A stretch of 64,000 bases of DNA from Burkholderia sp. Leaf177 (GTDB lineage: Bacteria > Pseudomonadota > Gammaproteobacteria > Burkholderiales > Burkholderiaceae). The stretch spans positions 451,751 to 515,750 of the forward strand of contig NZ_LMPF01000001.1 of the NCBI RefSeq assembly GCF_001424345.1, read 5' to 3'. A program made the position numbers and the translations under genes. Shown piece by piece: positions 20,815 to 28,911 of this stretch. The notes below the pieces were generated by a model, which was not told the DNA's origin, made no database searches, and saw nothing but the letters and a program-made list of their open reading frames with translations. Each line of letters starts with the position of its first letter. Position 1 is the stretch's first letter.

Positions 20815-20838
20815 TTTAAAGAAAGTTAACGTTGTACG

Positions 20839-20862
20839 AGCGCCCTTTGGGGCGCTTTTTTT
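20839..20862 (+). terminator. Intrinsic terminator after htpG
   Basis: A 7-bp stem AGCGCCC/GGGCGCT (20839-20845 with 20850-20856), 4-nt loop, followed by seven T residues, 25 bases after the htpG stop. Confidence 0.9.
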
Positions 20863-21076
20863 ATGCCGTCATGAACAGCATGGCGAGATGAAGCAAAACA
20901 ATGTTTTATTTATCGCGGATGTAGGAGTTGTCCGGTATGTAAAACAGGATCGATTAAGCAAAATGCAATGCGCAATTTCGCAAACAGTAAGCCTACGGTT
21001 TGCATCGCGCGATCAAGGTGTCGAACCGGGCTAGAACTGATGGTCTAGCCTGGCCATTTTCTTAAGAGGTCCTAAT
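20863..21076 (+). other. AT-richer leader region of the Ig-like protein gene
   Basis: The base composition is visibly AT-richer than the surroundings at 20880-20990. It holds a 6-bp inverted repeat GCAAAC/GTTTGC (20980-20985 and 20998-21003), and a hairpin GGCTAGA/TCTAGCC (21029-21035 with 21044-21050) just before the AAGAGG ribosome binding site. No clear -35/-10 pair stands out. The structure suggests regulated expression of the downstream gene. Confidence 0.5.
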
Positions 21077-22606
21077 ATGTCCAATAATATCAACGTCAAC
21101 ACTGCTCCTATCGCGCCTGAAGTGGTCGGCTACGTCGATCATTCCGTAAGCAACTACGCGGACGCTCCCGTTGGCGGCCCCTTTTACGATGCAACGCCCG
21201 GCATCGTTTTTAATAGCGTTCCCGGCGAAACGTACACCATGTATGACAACGGTGGGCTGATTGGTACTATCGTCGCCACGAAATCTGTTACGAACTGGAC
21301 TATTCCTGCTGTGCTGGCCAATGGCCAGCATGAACTCGTGCTTGTTGCCAGCAACGACGCCGGTTTGGTAAGTCCGCAAGTCAGCATTCCCGTTGCTATT
21401 GTTGCGGGCCCGGGCGCTCCGCGTTTCAGTGGCTTGATCGATCACACCATCAGTAACTACGCTGACGCGGACATCAGCAAGCCGACACACGACGTCAATC
21501 CCACACTTACGTTTGCAGGCACAGCCGGCAACACAATCAGCGTGTTCGAGGGTAATCATCTAATCGGTACCGCGCTAATAACTGCATCAACGGTTCAGTT
21601 CACGCTCCCGACCATGTCCAATGGCATCCACAACCTGAGCATCATTGAAACGAGCGCAGCAGGCATCAGTGTGCCGACGCATCTTTCTCTGACGGTCGCA
21701 GCACCGGTCGCCGCGCCCGTCGCCGCACATGACGCGCCGGCAACGCCAGAGCTGCTCGGTATGATCGATCACACGGTCGACAACAACTGGAACTTCAATT
21801 CGGGCGAGCTTTCGAACGATCCGAATCCGACTGTTGTCCTCACAGCCAAGATTGGCGACGTACTGACCGTATCCGATAACGGCGTGGTGATTGGTTCGAT
21901 CGTCGCGACGTCAGAGCAAATGTCTTGGACCCTGCCGACGCTGGCAGACGGCCGTCACAGCCTGACCATCACCGAGTCGAACAACAACGGCGTCAGCGAT
22001 CCGCTGACGCTGAAACTCACGGTGTACGCTGACGGCGCTCTGGTCCCGGCCGATACCACGCCGGACGCGCCGCAACCGGCCGCCGACACCAACGTTCACA
22101 CGGCTGTTGGCCTGCACGACGCATTTGTTGCAACGGGCGATCACCAGACTGTGGACCTGAACGCAGACCCGGCTGCCTACTTCAAGCAAACAAGCGCGCA
22201 TATTGAAGGCGGCGAAGCAGGCGTTCACACGCTTCATCTGACGGGCAGCAACGAAGTGCTGGATCTGACTTCGCTGACCGGCAAGACGGCTGCTGCGAAG
22301 ATTTCGGGTATTGAAGTCATCGATCTGGGCGGCCACACCAATTCGGTGAGCCTCTCGATTGTCGACGTGCTGAACCTCGGCCAGACCGATCTGTTCATGT
22401 ACGACGGCAACAAGCAGATGATCGTCAACGGGTCGAATGGCGATACGGTCGATTTGCTGCACGCAAACGTAGCGCGCGTTCAGGAAGCCGACTGGGAAAA
22501 CCATGGCACGGCCAATGTGGGCGGCGTGGAATACAACGTTTATCAGCATGAAGGCGCGCAGACCGAATTGCTCATCCAGCAAGGCGTGCACGTTGTAGTG
22601 CATTAA
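21077..22606 (+). CDS. Triple Ig-like repeat protein with adhesin-type C-terminal domain
   Basis: A 509-aa protein without a Sec signal peptide or membrane segment. It has three repeats of about 100 residues (about 10-110, 115-220, 230-335). Each begins with a G.(V/I)DH(S/T)(V/I)(S/D)N element and ends with a DG.H.L-type bacterial Ig-like edge. After a Pro/Asp linker, the C-terminal domain (about 355-509) shows ISGIEVIDLGGHTNSVSLS, VLNLGQTDLFMYDG and NGDTVDLL. I associate this with the C-termini of large type I-secreted BapA-like adhesins. It may be a small type I-secreted surface protein, but no type I secretion genes lie in the window. Low-GC leader and codon use hint at an accessory gene. 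Confidence 0.65.
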   Translation: MSNNINVNTAPIAPEVVGYVDHSVSNYADAPVGGPFYDATPGIVFNSVPGETYTMYDNGGLIGTIVATKSVTNWTIPAVLANGQHELVLVASNDAGLVSPQVSIPVAIVAGPGAPRFSGLIDHTISNYADADISKPTHDVNPTLTFAGTAGNTISVFEGNHLIGTALITASTVQFTLPTMSNGIHNLSIIETSAAGISVPTHLSLTVAAPVAAPVAAHDAPATPELLGMIDHTVDNNWNFNSGELSNDPNPTVVLTAKIGDVLTVSDNGVVIGSIVATSEQMSWTLPTLADGRHSLTITESNNNGVSDPLTLKLTVYADGALVPADTTPDAPQPAADTNVHTAVGLHDAFVATGDHQTVDLNADPAAYFKQTSAHIEGGEAGVHTLHLTGSNEVLDLTSLTGKTAAAKISGIEVIDLGGHTNSVSLSIVDVLNLGQTDLFMYDGNKQMIVNGSNGDTVDLLHANVARVQEADWENHGTANVGGVEYNVYQHEGAQTELLIQQGVHVVVH

Positions 22607-22664
22607 ACAGTAGGGCGTTGATCTGCGTGCGTTTTCACAGCATGCAGATCAAGCAGGTTGAACC

Positions 22665-22699
22665 AGCCGTTTTCGGAGTGATCCGGAAACGGCTTTTTA
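22665..22699 (+). terminator. Intrinsic terminator after the Ig-like protein gene
   Basis: A 12-bp stem with one G-T pair (22665-22676 with 22683-22694), 6-nt loop, then TTTTT. It reaches into the stop codon of the convergent small gene at 22697. Confidence 0.85.
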
Positions 22700-22954
22700 T
22701 TTAGCCTTGCGTTCCTTGTTCGCCTGCGCGACAACGGACGCCGCCAGCGTCTTGGTTTCTTTGGAGTATTTATCGCTGTGAAGAACCAGCGAAGCCTTGT
22801 GCTCCATTTGAGCGCCGGTCTGGTTTTTCGTATGCGTTTGCGATAAAGCCGATGCAGCCAGGCTTTTCGCAATAGCCGAAGCCTTCGGATCATGCAGCGT
22901 ATGCGAAGCCAGCGTGGCAACGGCCTTCGACGTCTGTTTTGTATTTACCGACAT
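22697..22954 (-). CDS. Small conserved hypothetical protein, 85 aa
   Basis: A small, soluble, Ala/Ser/Lys-rich, probably all-helical protein ([20 protein letters not shown] at the start, ending ANKERKAK). The two halves share a repeated helix idea ([22 protein letters not shown] and [16 protein letters not shown]). I recall similar unnamed proteins in Burkholderia-group genomes; no function is known to me. I chose ATG 22954 with GAGAGAAA just upstream; the frame stays open to 22987. It is divergent from ubiC and convergent with the Ig-like gene. Confidence 0.72.
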   Translation of the reverse strand: MSVNTKQTSKAVATLASHTLHDPKASAIAKSLAASALSQTHTKNQTGAQMEHKASLVLHSDKYSKETKTLAASVVAQANKERKAK

Positions 22955-23063
22955 GTTTTCTCTCATGGTTGACTGATTGCCGGTCATCTCCCGACCGGTT
23001 TCTCAGTCTTCCCGTACCGTCCGTCTACATCTATACGATTCGTCCTATTTACACGCGTGGTTT

Positions 23064-23069
23064 TATAAT
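23064..23069 (+). promoter_or_regulatory. Perfect -10 box 7 nt upstream of the ubiC ATG
   Basis: TATAAT at 23064-23069 puts a transcription start at or next to the A of ATG 23077. No Shine-Dalgarno is visible before this ATG, so a leaderless mRNA is possible. A good -35 box is not evident. Confidence 0.5.
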
Positions 23070-23076
23070 CTCGCGC

Positions 23077-23646
23077 ATGCTGAATACCCTTATTGCGGCG
23101 CCCGGCGACTGGCGCATTCGTCCGCTTCCTGCTTTCACCTTCGATCAGAAAGACTGGCTTACGCGCGGCGGTTCGCTTACCGCGCATTTGCGCGAGCTCG
23201 GAACGGTCACCGTCAATGTCACCCGCGAAGCCGTCAGCCAACCCTGGCGCGACGAAGCCAGCGCATTGAACATCACGCCGCGCTTGCCGGTGTGGACGCG
23301 TGAAGTCGTGCTGAAAGTCGAGGGCGTGCCGTTTGTGGCGGCGCATAGCATCGTGCCGCTTCATGTCAGTTCGGGCGTGTGGCAAGCAATCCGTCGCTTG
23401 CGAACCCGGCCGCTCGCCGAACTTTTATACAGCGACAGCAGCGTCTGGCGTTCGCCTCTGACGTCGCGCAGGATCACGGCACGCGATCCACTTTACGTAC
23501 TCGCGGCCACGCAAACGCTTCATGAAACGCCGCACGCATTCGTCGCGCGCCGGTCCGTATTCGTGCGCAAAAGCGCGCCGCTCATGGTCACCGAATGTTT
23601 CCTGCCCGCGCTCTGGTCGTTTCTCGAGCGCCGCGAAAAATGCTGA
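23077..23646 (+). CDS. ubiC: Chorismate--pyruvate lyase
   Basis: A 189-aa enzyme that splits chorismate into 4-hydroxybenzoate and pyruvate, the first committed step of ubiquinone synthesis, in the cytosol. Family features are the N-terminal [37 protein letters not shown] (core arginine and glutamate region), the [10 protein letters not shown] motif, and the C-terminal [11 protein letters not shown] with the product-binding glutamate. The open frame runs to 22939, but the homologous start is ATG 23077. Its stop overlaps the ATG of the next gene, a DNA glycosylase, so the two are translationally coupled. No ubiA follows here, which is unlike E. coli. Confidence 0.93.
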   Translation: MLNTLIAAPGDWRIRPLPAFTFDQKDWLTRGGSLTAHLRELGTVTVNVTREAVSQPWRDEASALNITPRLPVWTREVVLKVEGVPFVAAHSIVPLHVSSGVWQAIRRLRTRPLAELLYSDSSVWRSPLTSRRITARDPLYVLAATQTLHETPHAFVARRSVFVRKSAPLMVTECFLPALWSFLERREKC

Positions 23647-24113
23647 AAGGCTTCCCGCCCATCGCCGATAAAAACACGCACACGCTGATACTCGGCAGCT
23701 TTCCCGGCGTTGTATCGCTCGATGCCGCGCAGTACTACGCTCATCCGCGCAATCAATTCTGGCGTCTGGTCGGAACAGTGATCGGCGAGCCGTTGAACGA
23801 GCTTCCCTACGATGCGCGCGTGCTCAAGCTGCTCGGACATGGCATCGGCTTGTGGGACGTGCTCGCGGCGTGCGAGCGCGAAGGCAGTCTCGACAGCGCG
23901 ATCCGCCATGCAAACCCCAACGACTTCGCGTCGTTCCGGCTTCACGCGCCGGGCTTGAAAAAGATTTGCTTCAACGGCAAGACGTCGGGCCGTTTCGAAC
24001 CGGTCATCCGCGAAGCAGGCTACGAAACGCTCGTCCTGCCGTCGTCGAGTCCGGCGAATGCTATCCTCTCGTTCGATCAAAAATTGCGCATCTGGCGCGA
24101 CATCCTTAAATGA
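23640..24113 (+). CDS. DNA-deoxyinosine/hypoxanthine glycosylase (UDG superfamily)
   Basis: A 157-aa member of the uracil-DNA glycosylase superfamily, closest by motif to the hypoxanthine-DNA glycosylase group. It shows LILGSFPGV (motif 1), [20 protein letters not shown], and the second active-site segment [17 protein letters not shown]. These enzymes remove deaminated adenine from DNA. I chose ATG 23640, which overlaps the ubiC stop by seven bases, because the residues upstream are not family-like. Its own stop overlaps the next start by 4 bases (ATGA). Coupling of a repair enzyme with ubiC is probably positional rather than functional. Confidence 0.83.
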   Translation: MLKGFPPIADKNTHTLILGSFPGVVSLDAAQYYAHPRNQFWRLVGTVIGEPLNELPYDARVLKLLGHGIGLWDVLAACEREGSLDSAIRHANPNDFASFRLHAPGLKKICFNGKTSGRFEPVIREAGYETLVLPSSSPANAILSFDQKLRIWRDILK

Positions 24114-25027
24114 CCCAATTAATCAAACGCGCGTCGGCTGAAGCGCGCGCGTTCGGCAAGCGCAAAGACAAAAAGCACGATAAAAAACGCGCCAAGCGTG
24201 AACGCGATGACGACCTCGAAAACGCGCCGGGCATCGATATGCCGCGTATCGATGCCCCGCGCAAACCGCGCTTCGCGCCGGTGACGTTCTCGGAAGAGGG
24301 CGGCGTGCGTTTCCTGCATTTCGGCACCGAATGGGTGCAGGGCGCAATGCGCCTGAAACGGCCGAATCACATCGAACTCGAATACGCGCAGCAAATGATG
24401 GCGTGGCTGTTGTTTATCGAGACGCCCAAGCGTGTGGTGCAACTCGGTCTCGGCGCGGCTGCGCTGACGAAGTTCGCGCACGCGTTCCTGAAGCGCGCGA
24501 AGGTCGAAGCGGTCGAGCTGAACCCTTCCGTTGTGATCGCCGCGCGCACGATGTTCGAACTACCCAACGACGACGCGCGTCTCACCATCCACGAGCAGGA
24601 CGCCTACGACTTCGTGAACGACGCCGCGAATCACGGCAGCATCGGCGCTCTGCAGATCGATGTCTACGATGCCACCGCGCGCGGCCCAGTGCTCGACAGC
24701 GTCGCGTTCTATCGTGCGTGCCGGGCTTGCCTGACGCCGTCGGCGGGCGTGGTGACGATCAACCTGTTCGGCGATCATCCGAGCTTCGTGCGCAACATGA
24801 AGCGCCTGAACGAAGCCTTCGATGGCCGCGTGATCGCGCTGCCTGAAGTCCACGATGGCAACCGCATCGCCATTGCGTTTGCCGGTCCTGCGCTGGACGT
24901 TCCATACGCACAACTGGAGCAGCGGGCGAAGCTCATCGAAAAGGAACTGAAGCTGCCCGCGCGTCAATGGGTAAAGGCGTTGTCGATCAGTGCAGATTCC
25001 GGCGATACACCCAGCTTTTCCGTCTGA
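24110..25027 (+). CDS. Spermidine synthase-like methyltransferase-fold protein
   Basis: A 305-aa protein. A highly charged N-terminal tail (residues 1-45, Lys/Arg/Asp-rich) is followed by a Rossmann-type spermidine synthase/SAM-binding core: VVQLGLGAAALTKFAHAF (glycine-rich loop), VEAVELNPSVV (acidic residue after strand 2) and LQIDVYDATARGP. I do not see the full GGGDG signature of true spermidine synthases, so the activity could be another aminopropyl- or methyltransferase, or none. Its ATG overlaps the glycosylase stop (ATGA), making it the third gene of a tightly overlapped unit with ubiC. Confidence 0.75.
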   Translation: MTQLIKRASAEARAFGKRKDKKHDKKRAKRERDDDLENAPGIDMPRIDAPRKPRFAPVTFSEEGGVRFLHFGTEWVQGAMRLKRPNHIELEYAQQMMAWLLFIETPKRVVQLGLGAAALTKFAHAFLKRAKVEAVELNPSVVIAARTMFELPNDDARLTIHEQDAYDFVNDAANHGSIGALQIDVYDATARGPVLDSVAFYRACRACLTPSAGVVTINLFGDHPSFVRNMKRLNEAFDGRVIALPEVHDGNRIAIAFAGPALDVPYAQLEQRAKLIEKELKLPARQWVKALSISADSGDTPSFSV

Positions 25028-25129
25028 GTAACAAGCGGTTCAACAGCGAACCCGGAGCCTTGACAGCGGCCTGGAAAGCCAAAATTACATAATGCTTTCT
25101 GGGCTCATTACGGTTCGGGTTCGCCCTGC

Positions 25130-25157
25130 TTGACCGGCTTTTATGCGTCCATATACT
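25130..25157 (+). promoter_or_regulatory. Sigma-70-type promoter of the DUF3311-mctP unit
   Basis: TTGACC (25130-25135), 16-base spacer, TATACT (25152-25157). Transcription would start near 25164 and leave a leader of about 113 nt before the DUF3311 ATG. Confidence 0.65.
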
Positions 25158-25276
25158 CCACGTGTTATTTCGGGGCGCTATTTAGGCTGGCGCTTTGCCA
25201 CACGCCGTGCAAGTCGATGCATTGAGCCGCGCAGCCGCTAGCCAAGCAGCAATTTAAAGAGAAAAGAGGAGGCGTG

Positions 25277-25531
25277 ATGGCTCAAGACGCGGTGACCGTT
25301 TCCGGTCAAGTGCGCAACAAACGGTGGCTTTGGCTGCTGATACTTCCCTGGATTGCCGTTGTCTGGGTGCCGTTTTACAACAAGATCGAACCGGTGCTCT
25401 GGGGTTTTCCGTTCTTCTACTGGTATCAGTTGCTCTGGGTTTTGATCAGCGCGGTCATCACGGCCGTGGTCTATAGAAAAACCAAGCCCATCCACGATGC
25501 TCCCAAGCTCAACCCGGGGAGCCCGCGATGA
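25277..25531 (+). CDS. DUF3311 small membrane protein
   Basis: An 84-aa inner-membrane protein with two helices (about residues 18-37 and 44-66; LLILPWIAVVWVPFYNKIEP and PFFYWYQLLWVLISAVI). DUF3311 proteins are regularly encoded immediately before a sodium/solute symporter and are presumed accessory subunits, as here. A strong AGGAGG lies 4 bases before ATG 25277; the preceding GTG at 25274 is in frame but too close to it. Its stop overlaps the symporter start (ATGA), so the two are coupled. Confidence 0.87.
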   Translation: MAQDAVTVSGQVRNKRWLWLLILPWIAVVWVPFYNKIEPVLWGFPFFYWYQLLWVLISAVITAVVYRKTKPIHDAPKLNPGSPR

Positions 25532-27081
25532 TGAACGCCACCGCAACTTTCGTCTTCGTCCTGTTTTTCATAGGCGTGACGATCCTGGGTTTTGTCGCCG
25601 CTCACTGGCGCAAGGCCGATCTCGGTCAACTCGATGAATGGGGCCTCGGCGGCCGTCGCTTCGGCACGATCGTCACGTGGTTCCTGCTCGGCGGCGACCT
25701 GTACACCGCGTACACGTTCGTCGCGGTTCCGGCGCTCGTGTTCGGCGCGGGCGCCACCGGCTTCTTCGCGTTGCCGTACACCATCCTGATCTATCCGTTC
25801 GCGTTTGTCGTGTTCCCGAAGCTCTGGGCAATATCGAAGAAATTCGGTTACGTGACCGCCGCCGACTTCGTGCACGCGCGCTACAACAGCCGCATGCTGG
25901 CATTGGCCATTGCCGTGACGGGGATTGTCGCGACCATGCCGTACATTGCGCTGCAACTGGTCGGCATTGAAGTGGTGATCGGCGCGCTCGGATTCGATAC
26001 CAAGGGGTTTGTCGGCGATCTGCCGCTGATCATCGCGTTCGCCATTCTCGCGGCCTACACGTACACGTCGGGCCTGCGCGCGCCGGCCATGATCGCGGTC
26101 GTGAAGGACGTGCTGATCTACATCACGATCATCGCCGCGATGATCATCATCCCTGCGCAGCTCGGTGGTTTCGGCGCGATCTTCCATGCGGTCGATCCTG
26201 CCAAGATCCTGTTGAAGGCGCCGGATGCCGCGAGCCTGAACGGATATAGCGCGTATGCCACGCTCGCGGTCGGGTCGGCGCTTGCGCTGTTCCTGTATCC
26301 GCACTCGGTGACGGCGGTGTTGTCGTCGAAGTCGGGTAACACGATCCGCCGCAACATGGCCTTGCTCCCGGCGTATTCGCTGGTGCTCGGTTTGCTCGCT
26401 TTGCTGGGCTACATGGCGTTGGCATCGGGCGTGAAGGACATGCCGGAATTCGCGCCTTACTTCAAGGCATACGGTTCGAACTTCGCGGTCCCGGCGCTGT
26501 TCCTGCACTTCTTCCCGTCGTGGTTCGTTGGCGTGGCGTTTGCGGCGATCGGTATCGGCGCGCTGGTGCCTGCCGCGATCATGTCGATTGCAGCGGCCAA
26601 TTTGTACACGCGTAACGTGCACAAGGAGTTCGTGAACACGAACATGACGCCGGAGCAGGAAACCAACGTAGCGAAGCTGGTGTCGTTGCTGGTGAAGGTC
26701 GGCGCGGTCGTTTTCATCCTGGCGCTGCCGCTGACGTACGCCATTCAGTTGCAATTGCTCGGCGGGATCTGGATCATCCAGACGTTGCCGGCGCTGGTGC
26801 TCGGCCTTTATACGCGCGTTCTGGATCACCGTGGTTTGCTGCTCGGCTGGGCTGCGGGGATTGCCACGGGCACGTGGATGGCGGTATCGCTGAAACTGGC
26901 TGGATCGATTTTCACGATCCATCTGTTCGGCTACGCCATTCCTGGATACGCCGCGGTGTGGGCGCTGATCGTGAACCTGGTGGTATCGATCGTGGTGAGT
27001 ATCGTGGTGCGCGTGATCGGCCTCAAACGTTCCGATGACCGCACGAGCCCCGAGGATTATCTGGATGTAGCGGAAACCTGA
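25528..27081 (+). CDS. mctP: Sodium:solute symporter, monocarboxylate permease MctP type
   Basis: A 517-aa polytopic SSS-family transporter with about 13 helices. It starts with TFVFVLFFIGVTILGFVAAHWRK and carries the family-typical LDEWGLGGRRFGT segment and the sodium-site region around AAIGIGALVPAAIMSIAAANL. With the upstream DUF3311 gene it matches the MctP arrangement that takes up short monocarboxylates (lactate, pyruvate, propionate, alanine); the exact substrate is inferred from family. Two adjacent ATG codons (25528, 25531) could start it. The stop codon sits inside a 12-bp tandem duplication, followed by a strong terminator. Confidence 0.85.
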   Translation: MMNATATFVFVLFFIGVTILGFVAAHWRKADLGQLDEWGLGGRRFGTIVTWFLLGGDLYTAYTFVAVPALVFGAGATGFFALPYTILIYPFAFVVFPKLWAISKKFGYVTAADFVHARYNSRMLALAIAVTGIVATMPYIALQLVGIEVVIGALGFDTKGFVGDLPLIIAFAILAAYTYTSGLRAPAMIAVVKDVLIYITIIAAMIIIPAQLGGFGAIFHAVDPAKILLKAPDAASLNGYSAYATLAVGSALALFLYPHSVTAVLSSKSGNTIRRNMALLPAYSLVLGLLALLGYMALASGVKDMPEFAPYFKAYGSNFAVPALFLHFFPSWFVGVAFAAIGIGALVPAAIMSIAAANLYTRNVHKEFVNTNMTPEQETNVAKLVSLLVKVGAVVFILALPLTYAIQLQLLGGIWIIQTLPALVLGLYTRVLDHRGLLLGWAAGIATGTWMAVSLKLAGSIFTIHLFGYAIPGYAAVWALIVNLVVSIVVSIVVRVIGLKRSDDRTSPEDYLDVAET

Positions 27082-27103
27082 TCCCTCAGGAGATCCTTCA
27101 GGA
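27080..27103 (+). repeat. 12-bp tandem duplication at the mctP stop
   Basis: Two contiguous units GATCCYTCAGGA (27080-27091 and 27092-27103) differ at one base. The first begins inside the TGA stop (27079-27081). Confidence 0.88.
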
Positions 27104-27116
27104 GCAGAAAGCTGGT

Positions 27117-27155
27117 AAAACGCCCGTAACGGATGTTGCGGGCGTTTTCTTTTTC
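27117..27155 (+). terminator. Intrinsic terminator after mctP
   Basis: A 10-bp stem AAAACGCCCG/CGGGCGTTTT (27117-27126 with 27139-27148), 12-nt loop, then TCTTTTTC. Confidence 0.87.
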
Positions 27156-27203
27156 CGGAGGCCGTTTTATTGTCAGGGTGTAATTTGTTATCCACGGAAC
27201 CGC

Positions 27204-28313
27204 ATGTCGTCCACCGAACCATCCAAGCCTCTTCGTAGCCACACGCGGCGCACGCTGCATGTGCTCGGCTCGCCGTATTTTCGATACCGCCACGCCAAGT
27301 ATCTCCATGCGGCGCGGGTGGCGCTGGCGCTGCTTGCATCGATTGCGCTGACGTCGGGTATCGATATTCCTCACGGCGAGTGGTCCACGGTGACCTTGCT
27401 CGTCGTGATCGGCGGCTTGCAGCATCACGGCAATATCCGCAAGAAGGCGGCGGAACGCGCGGTCGGGACGCTGCTCGGGGCATCGCTCGGTCTCGGGCTG
27501 ATCCTGCTGCAATCGGTGACGCACTCGACCATGATCACGTTCGCGCTGCTGGCCGTCATTACCGGCGTGTGCGCGTATCACGCGATCGGGAAGCCTGGCT
27601 ACATTGCGTTGCTCACGGGCATTACCACCGTGATTGTCGCGGGGCACGGGAATCTGTCCATCGATGTCGGCCTGTGGCGCACGCTGACCGTGCTGATCGG
27701 CATTGTGATCGCGCTGGCGTTTTCGTTCGTGTTGCCGCAATACGCGACTTATTCGTGGCGTTATCGTCTCGCCGACAACATGCGCGACAGCGCGCGTATT
27801 TACGGAGCGATCGTGGAAGGGCGGCAAATACCCGTCGAAATCATGACAAAACGATTCGCCACGATGAACGCCCGGCTGGTTTCATCGCGTTCACTGCTGG
27901 CGTCGGTTGCAAAGGAGATCAACGCGCCGGTCGCCGTGCTCGAGGATATTCAGCGGCAGCATCGGTCGATCATCACCGCGCTCGAAATGTTGGCGTCTTC
28001 CGTTCCCGACAACGCGCCGGGGCTTGCCGCAAGCGGTCACGCGGAAGAACGCGCCGTGCGTCATACCTTGTTGCTGATGGCGCGCGCATTGCGATTCGGA
28101 CGCGTGGGTTTGCTGCACGCGGCAACCGGATCGCCGGCCGCCGCTGCACGGCTCGAACGGACCGCGAGCATTGCCGCCGATGTCGCGCCCGAGTTGCAAG
28201 GCCCGTACTGGCTGGCGAAGCGGCTGGCCGAACAGGTGGATCGTCTGCGCCTGCGGCTGATCGAAATCGAGCGGCAATGGAACCTTGAAGGTGCGCAGCC
28301 GTTTCATCGATAA
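27204..28313 (+). CDS. FUSC family inner-membrane protein
   Basis: A 369-aa protein. The N-terminal half has about six hydrophobic segments between residues 35 and 180. These include VALALLASIALTSGIDIPHG, the GEWSTVTLLVVIGGLQ motif typical of FUSC proteins, and AAERAVGTLLGASLGLGLILL. The C-terminal half is a cytoplasmic helical region rich in Arg/Ala/Leu. FUSC relatives (AaeB, YccS, fusaric acid resistance proteins) act in efflux of aromatic or carboxylic acids; this shorter form lacks the second membrane block of AaeB, so substrate and even transport are uncertain. It is convergent with the PhnB-like gene, with a 15-base gap. Confidence 0.8.
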   Translation: MSSTEPSKPLRSHTRRTLHVLGSPYFRYRHAKYLHAARVALALLASIALTSGIDIPHGEWSTVTLLVVIGGLQHHGNIRKKAAERAVGTLLGASLGLGLILLQSVTHSTMITFALLAVITGVCAYHAIGKPGYIALLTGITTVIVAGHGNLSIDVGLWRTLTVLIGIVIALAFSFVLPQYATYSWRYRLADNMRDSARIYGAIVEGRQIPVEIMTKRFATMNARLVSSRSLLASVAKEINAPVAVLEDIQRQHRSIITALEMLASSVPDNAPGLAASGHAEERAVRHTLLLMARALRFGRVGLLHAATGSPAAAARLERTASIAADVAPELQGPYWLAKRLAEQVDRLRLRLIEIERQWNLEGAQPFHR

Positions 28314-28328
28314 GTTTTGTCAGCGCGC

Positions 28329-28745
28329 TCAGCCGCCCATATCGTCCATTACGCTTACGATCCACGGTATGCCGAACTTGTCTGAGATCATGCCGAAACC
28401 GCTGCTCCAGAATGTCGGCTGCCATTCCATGCGGACGTTGCCTTCCGCGCTCAGCGCGTCGAACATGCGTTGTCCTGATTCATCGTCGTCGGCGACGATC
28501 GCGATGCTGAAGCCGGAGAACACCTGAGGCGCGGCGTTCACGCCATCGGACGCCATGATGATGCTCGAGCCTATCCTGAACGTCGCGTGCATGATCTTGT
28601 CCTGCCATTCGGGCGTTGCGGTCACGCCTTCGGGAGACTCCTTGAAGCGCAGCAGGGACAGCGTTTCGGCACCGATCGCGTGTTCATAAAACGCAAGCGC
28701 TTCTTCGGCGCGGCCATTGAAATACAGATAGGGTTCGAGACGCAT
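28329..28745 (-). CDS. PhnB-like VOC family protein
   Basis: A 138-aa cytoplasmic VOC protein of the PhnB/3-demethylubiquinone methyltransferase-like type. Features are the PYLYFNGRAEEALAFYEHAIG start, IMHATFRIGSSIIMASD in the middle, and WQPTFWSSGFGMISDKFGIPW at the end. Members are common and mostly of unknown function. I chose ATG 28745 because AGGAG lies 5 bases upstream; a GTG at 28751 overlaps that site. It is not part of a phosphonate operon here. Confidence 0.85.
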   Translation of the reverse strand: MRLEPYLYFNGRAEEALAFYEHAIGAETLSLLRFKESPEGVTATPEWQDKIMHATFRIGSSIIMASDGVNAAPQVFSGFSIAIVADDDESGQRMFDALSAEGNVRMEWQPTFWSSGFGMISDKFGIPWIVSVMDDMGG

Positions 28746-28837
28746 TGGCACTCCTTATCGATGGGCGGCCCTCCGCCCGTCTCAAAAGTCTAGCCCACGC
28801 TTAACGGCTAAAAACGCCCTGTGCGGCCTCGGTTCGC

Positions 28838-28872
28838 ACAAAAAAAGGCGCCGGCGAAATAGCGCCGGCGCC
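28838..28872 (-). terminator. Intrinsic terminator after tal
   Basis: A 10-bp GC-only stem (28847-28856 with 28863-28872), 6-nt loop. On the minus strand it is followed by seven T residues, 40 bases after the tal stop. Confidence 0.9.
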
Positions 28873-28911
28873 TGTTTCCAGACACGTAGTTTCTGTATTG
28901 CAGCCGCTAGA

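Noticed and set aside
24110..25027. Confident assignment as spermidine synthase SpeE
   Set aside because: The signature glycine/aspartate motif is incomplete and no speD or other polyamine gene is adjacent, so I keep a family-level name.
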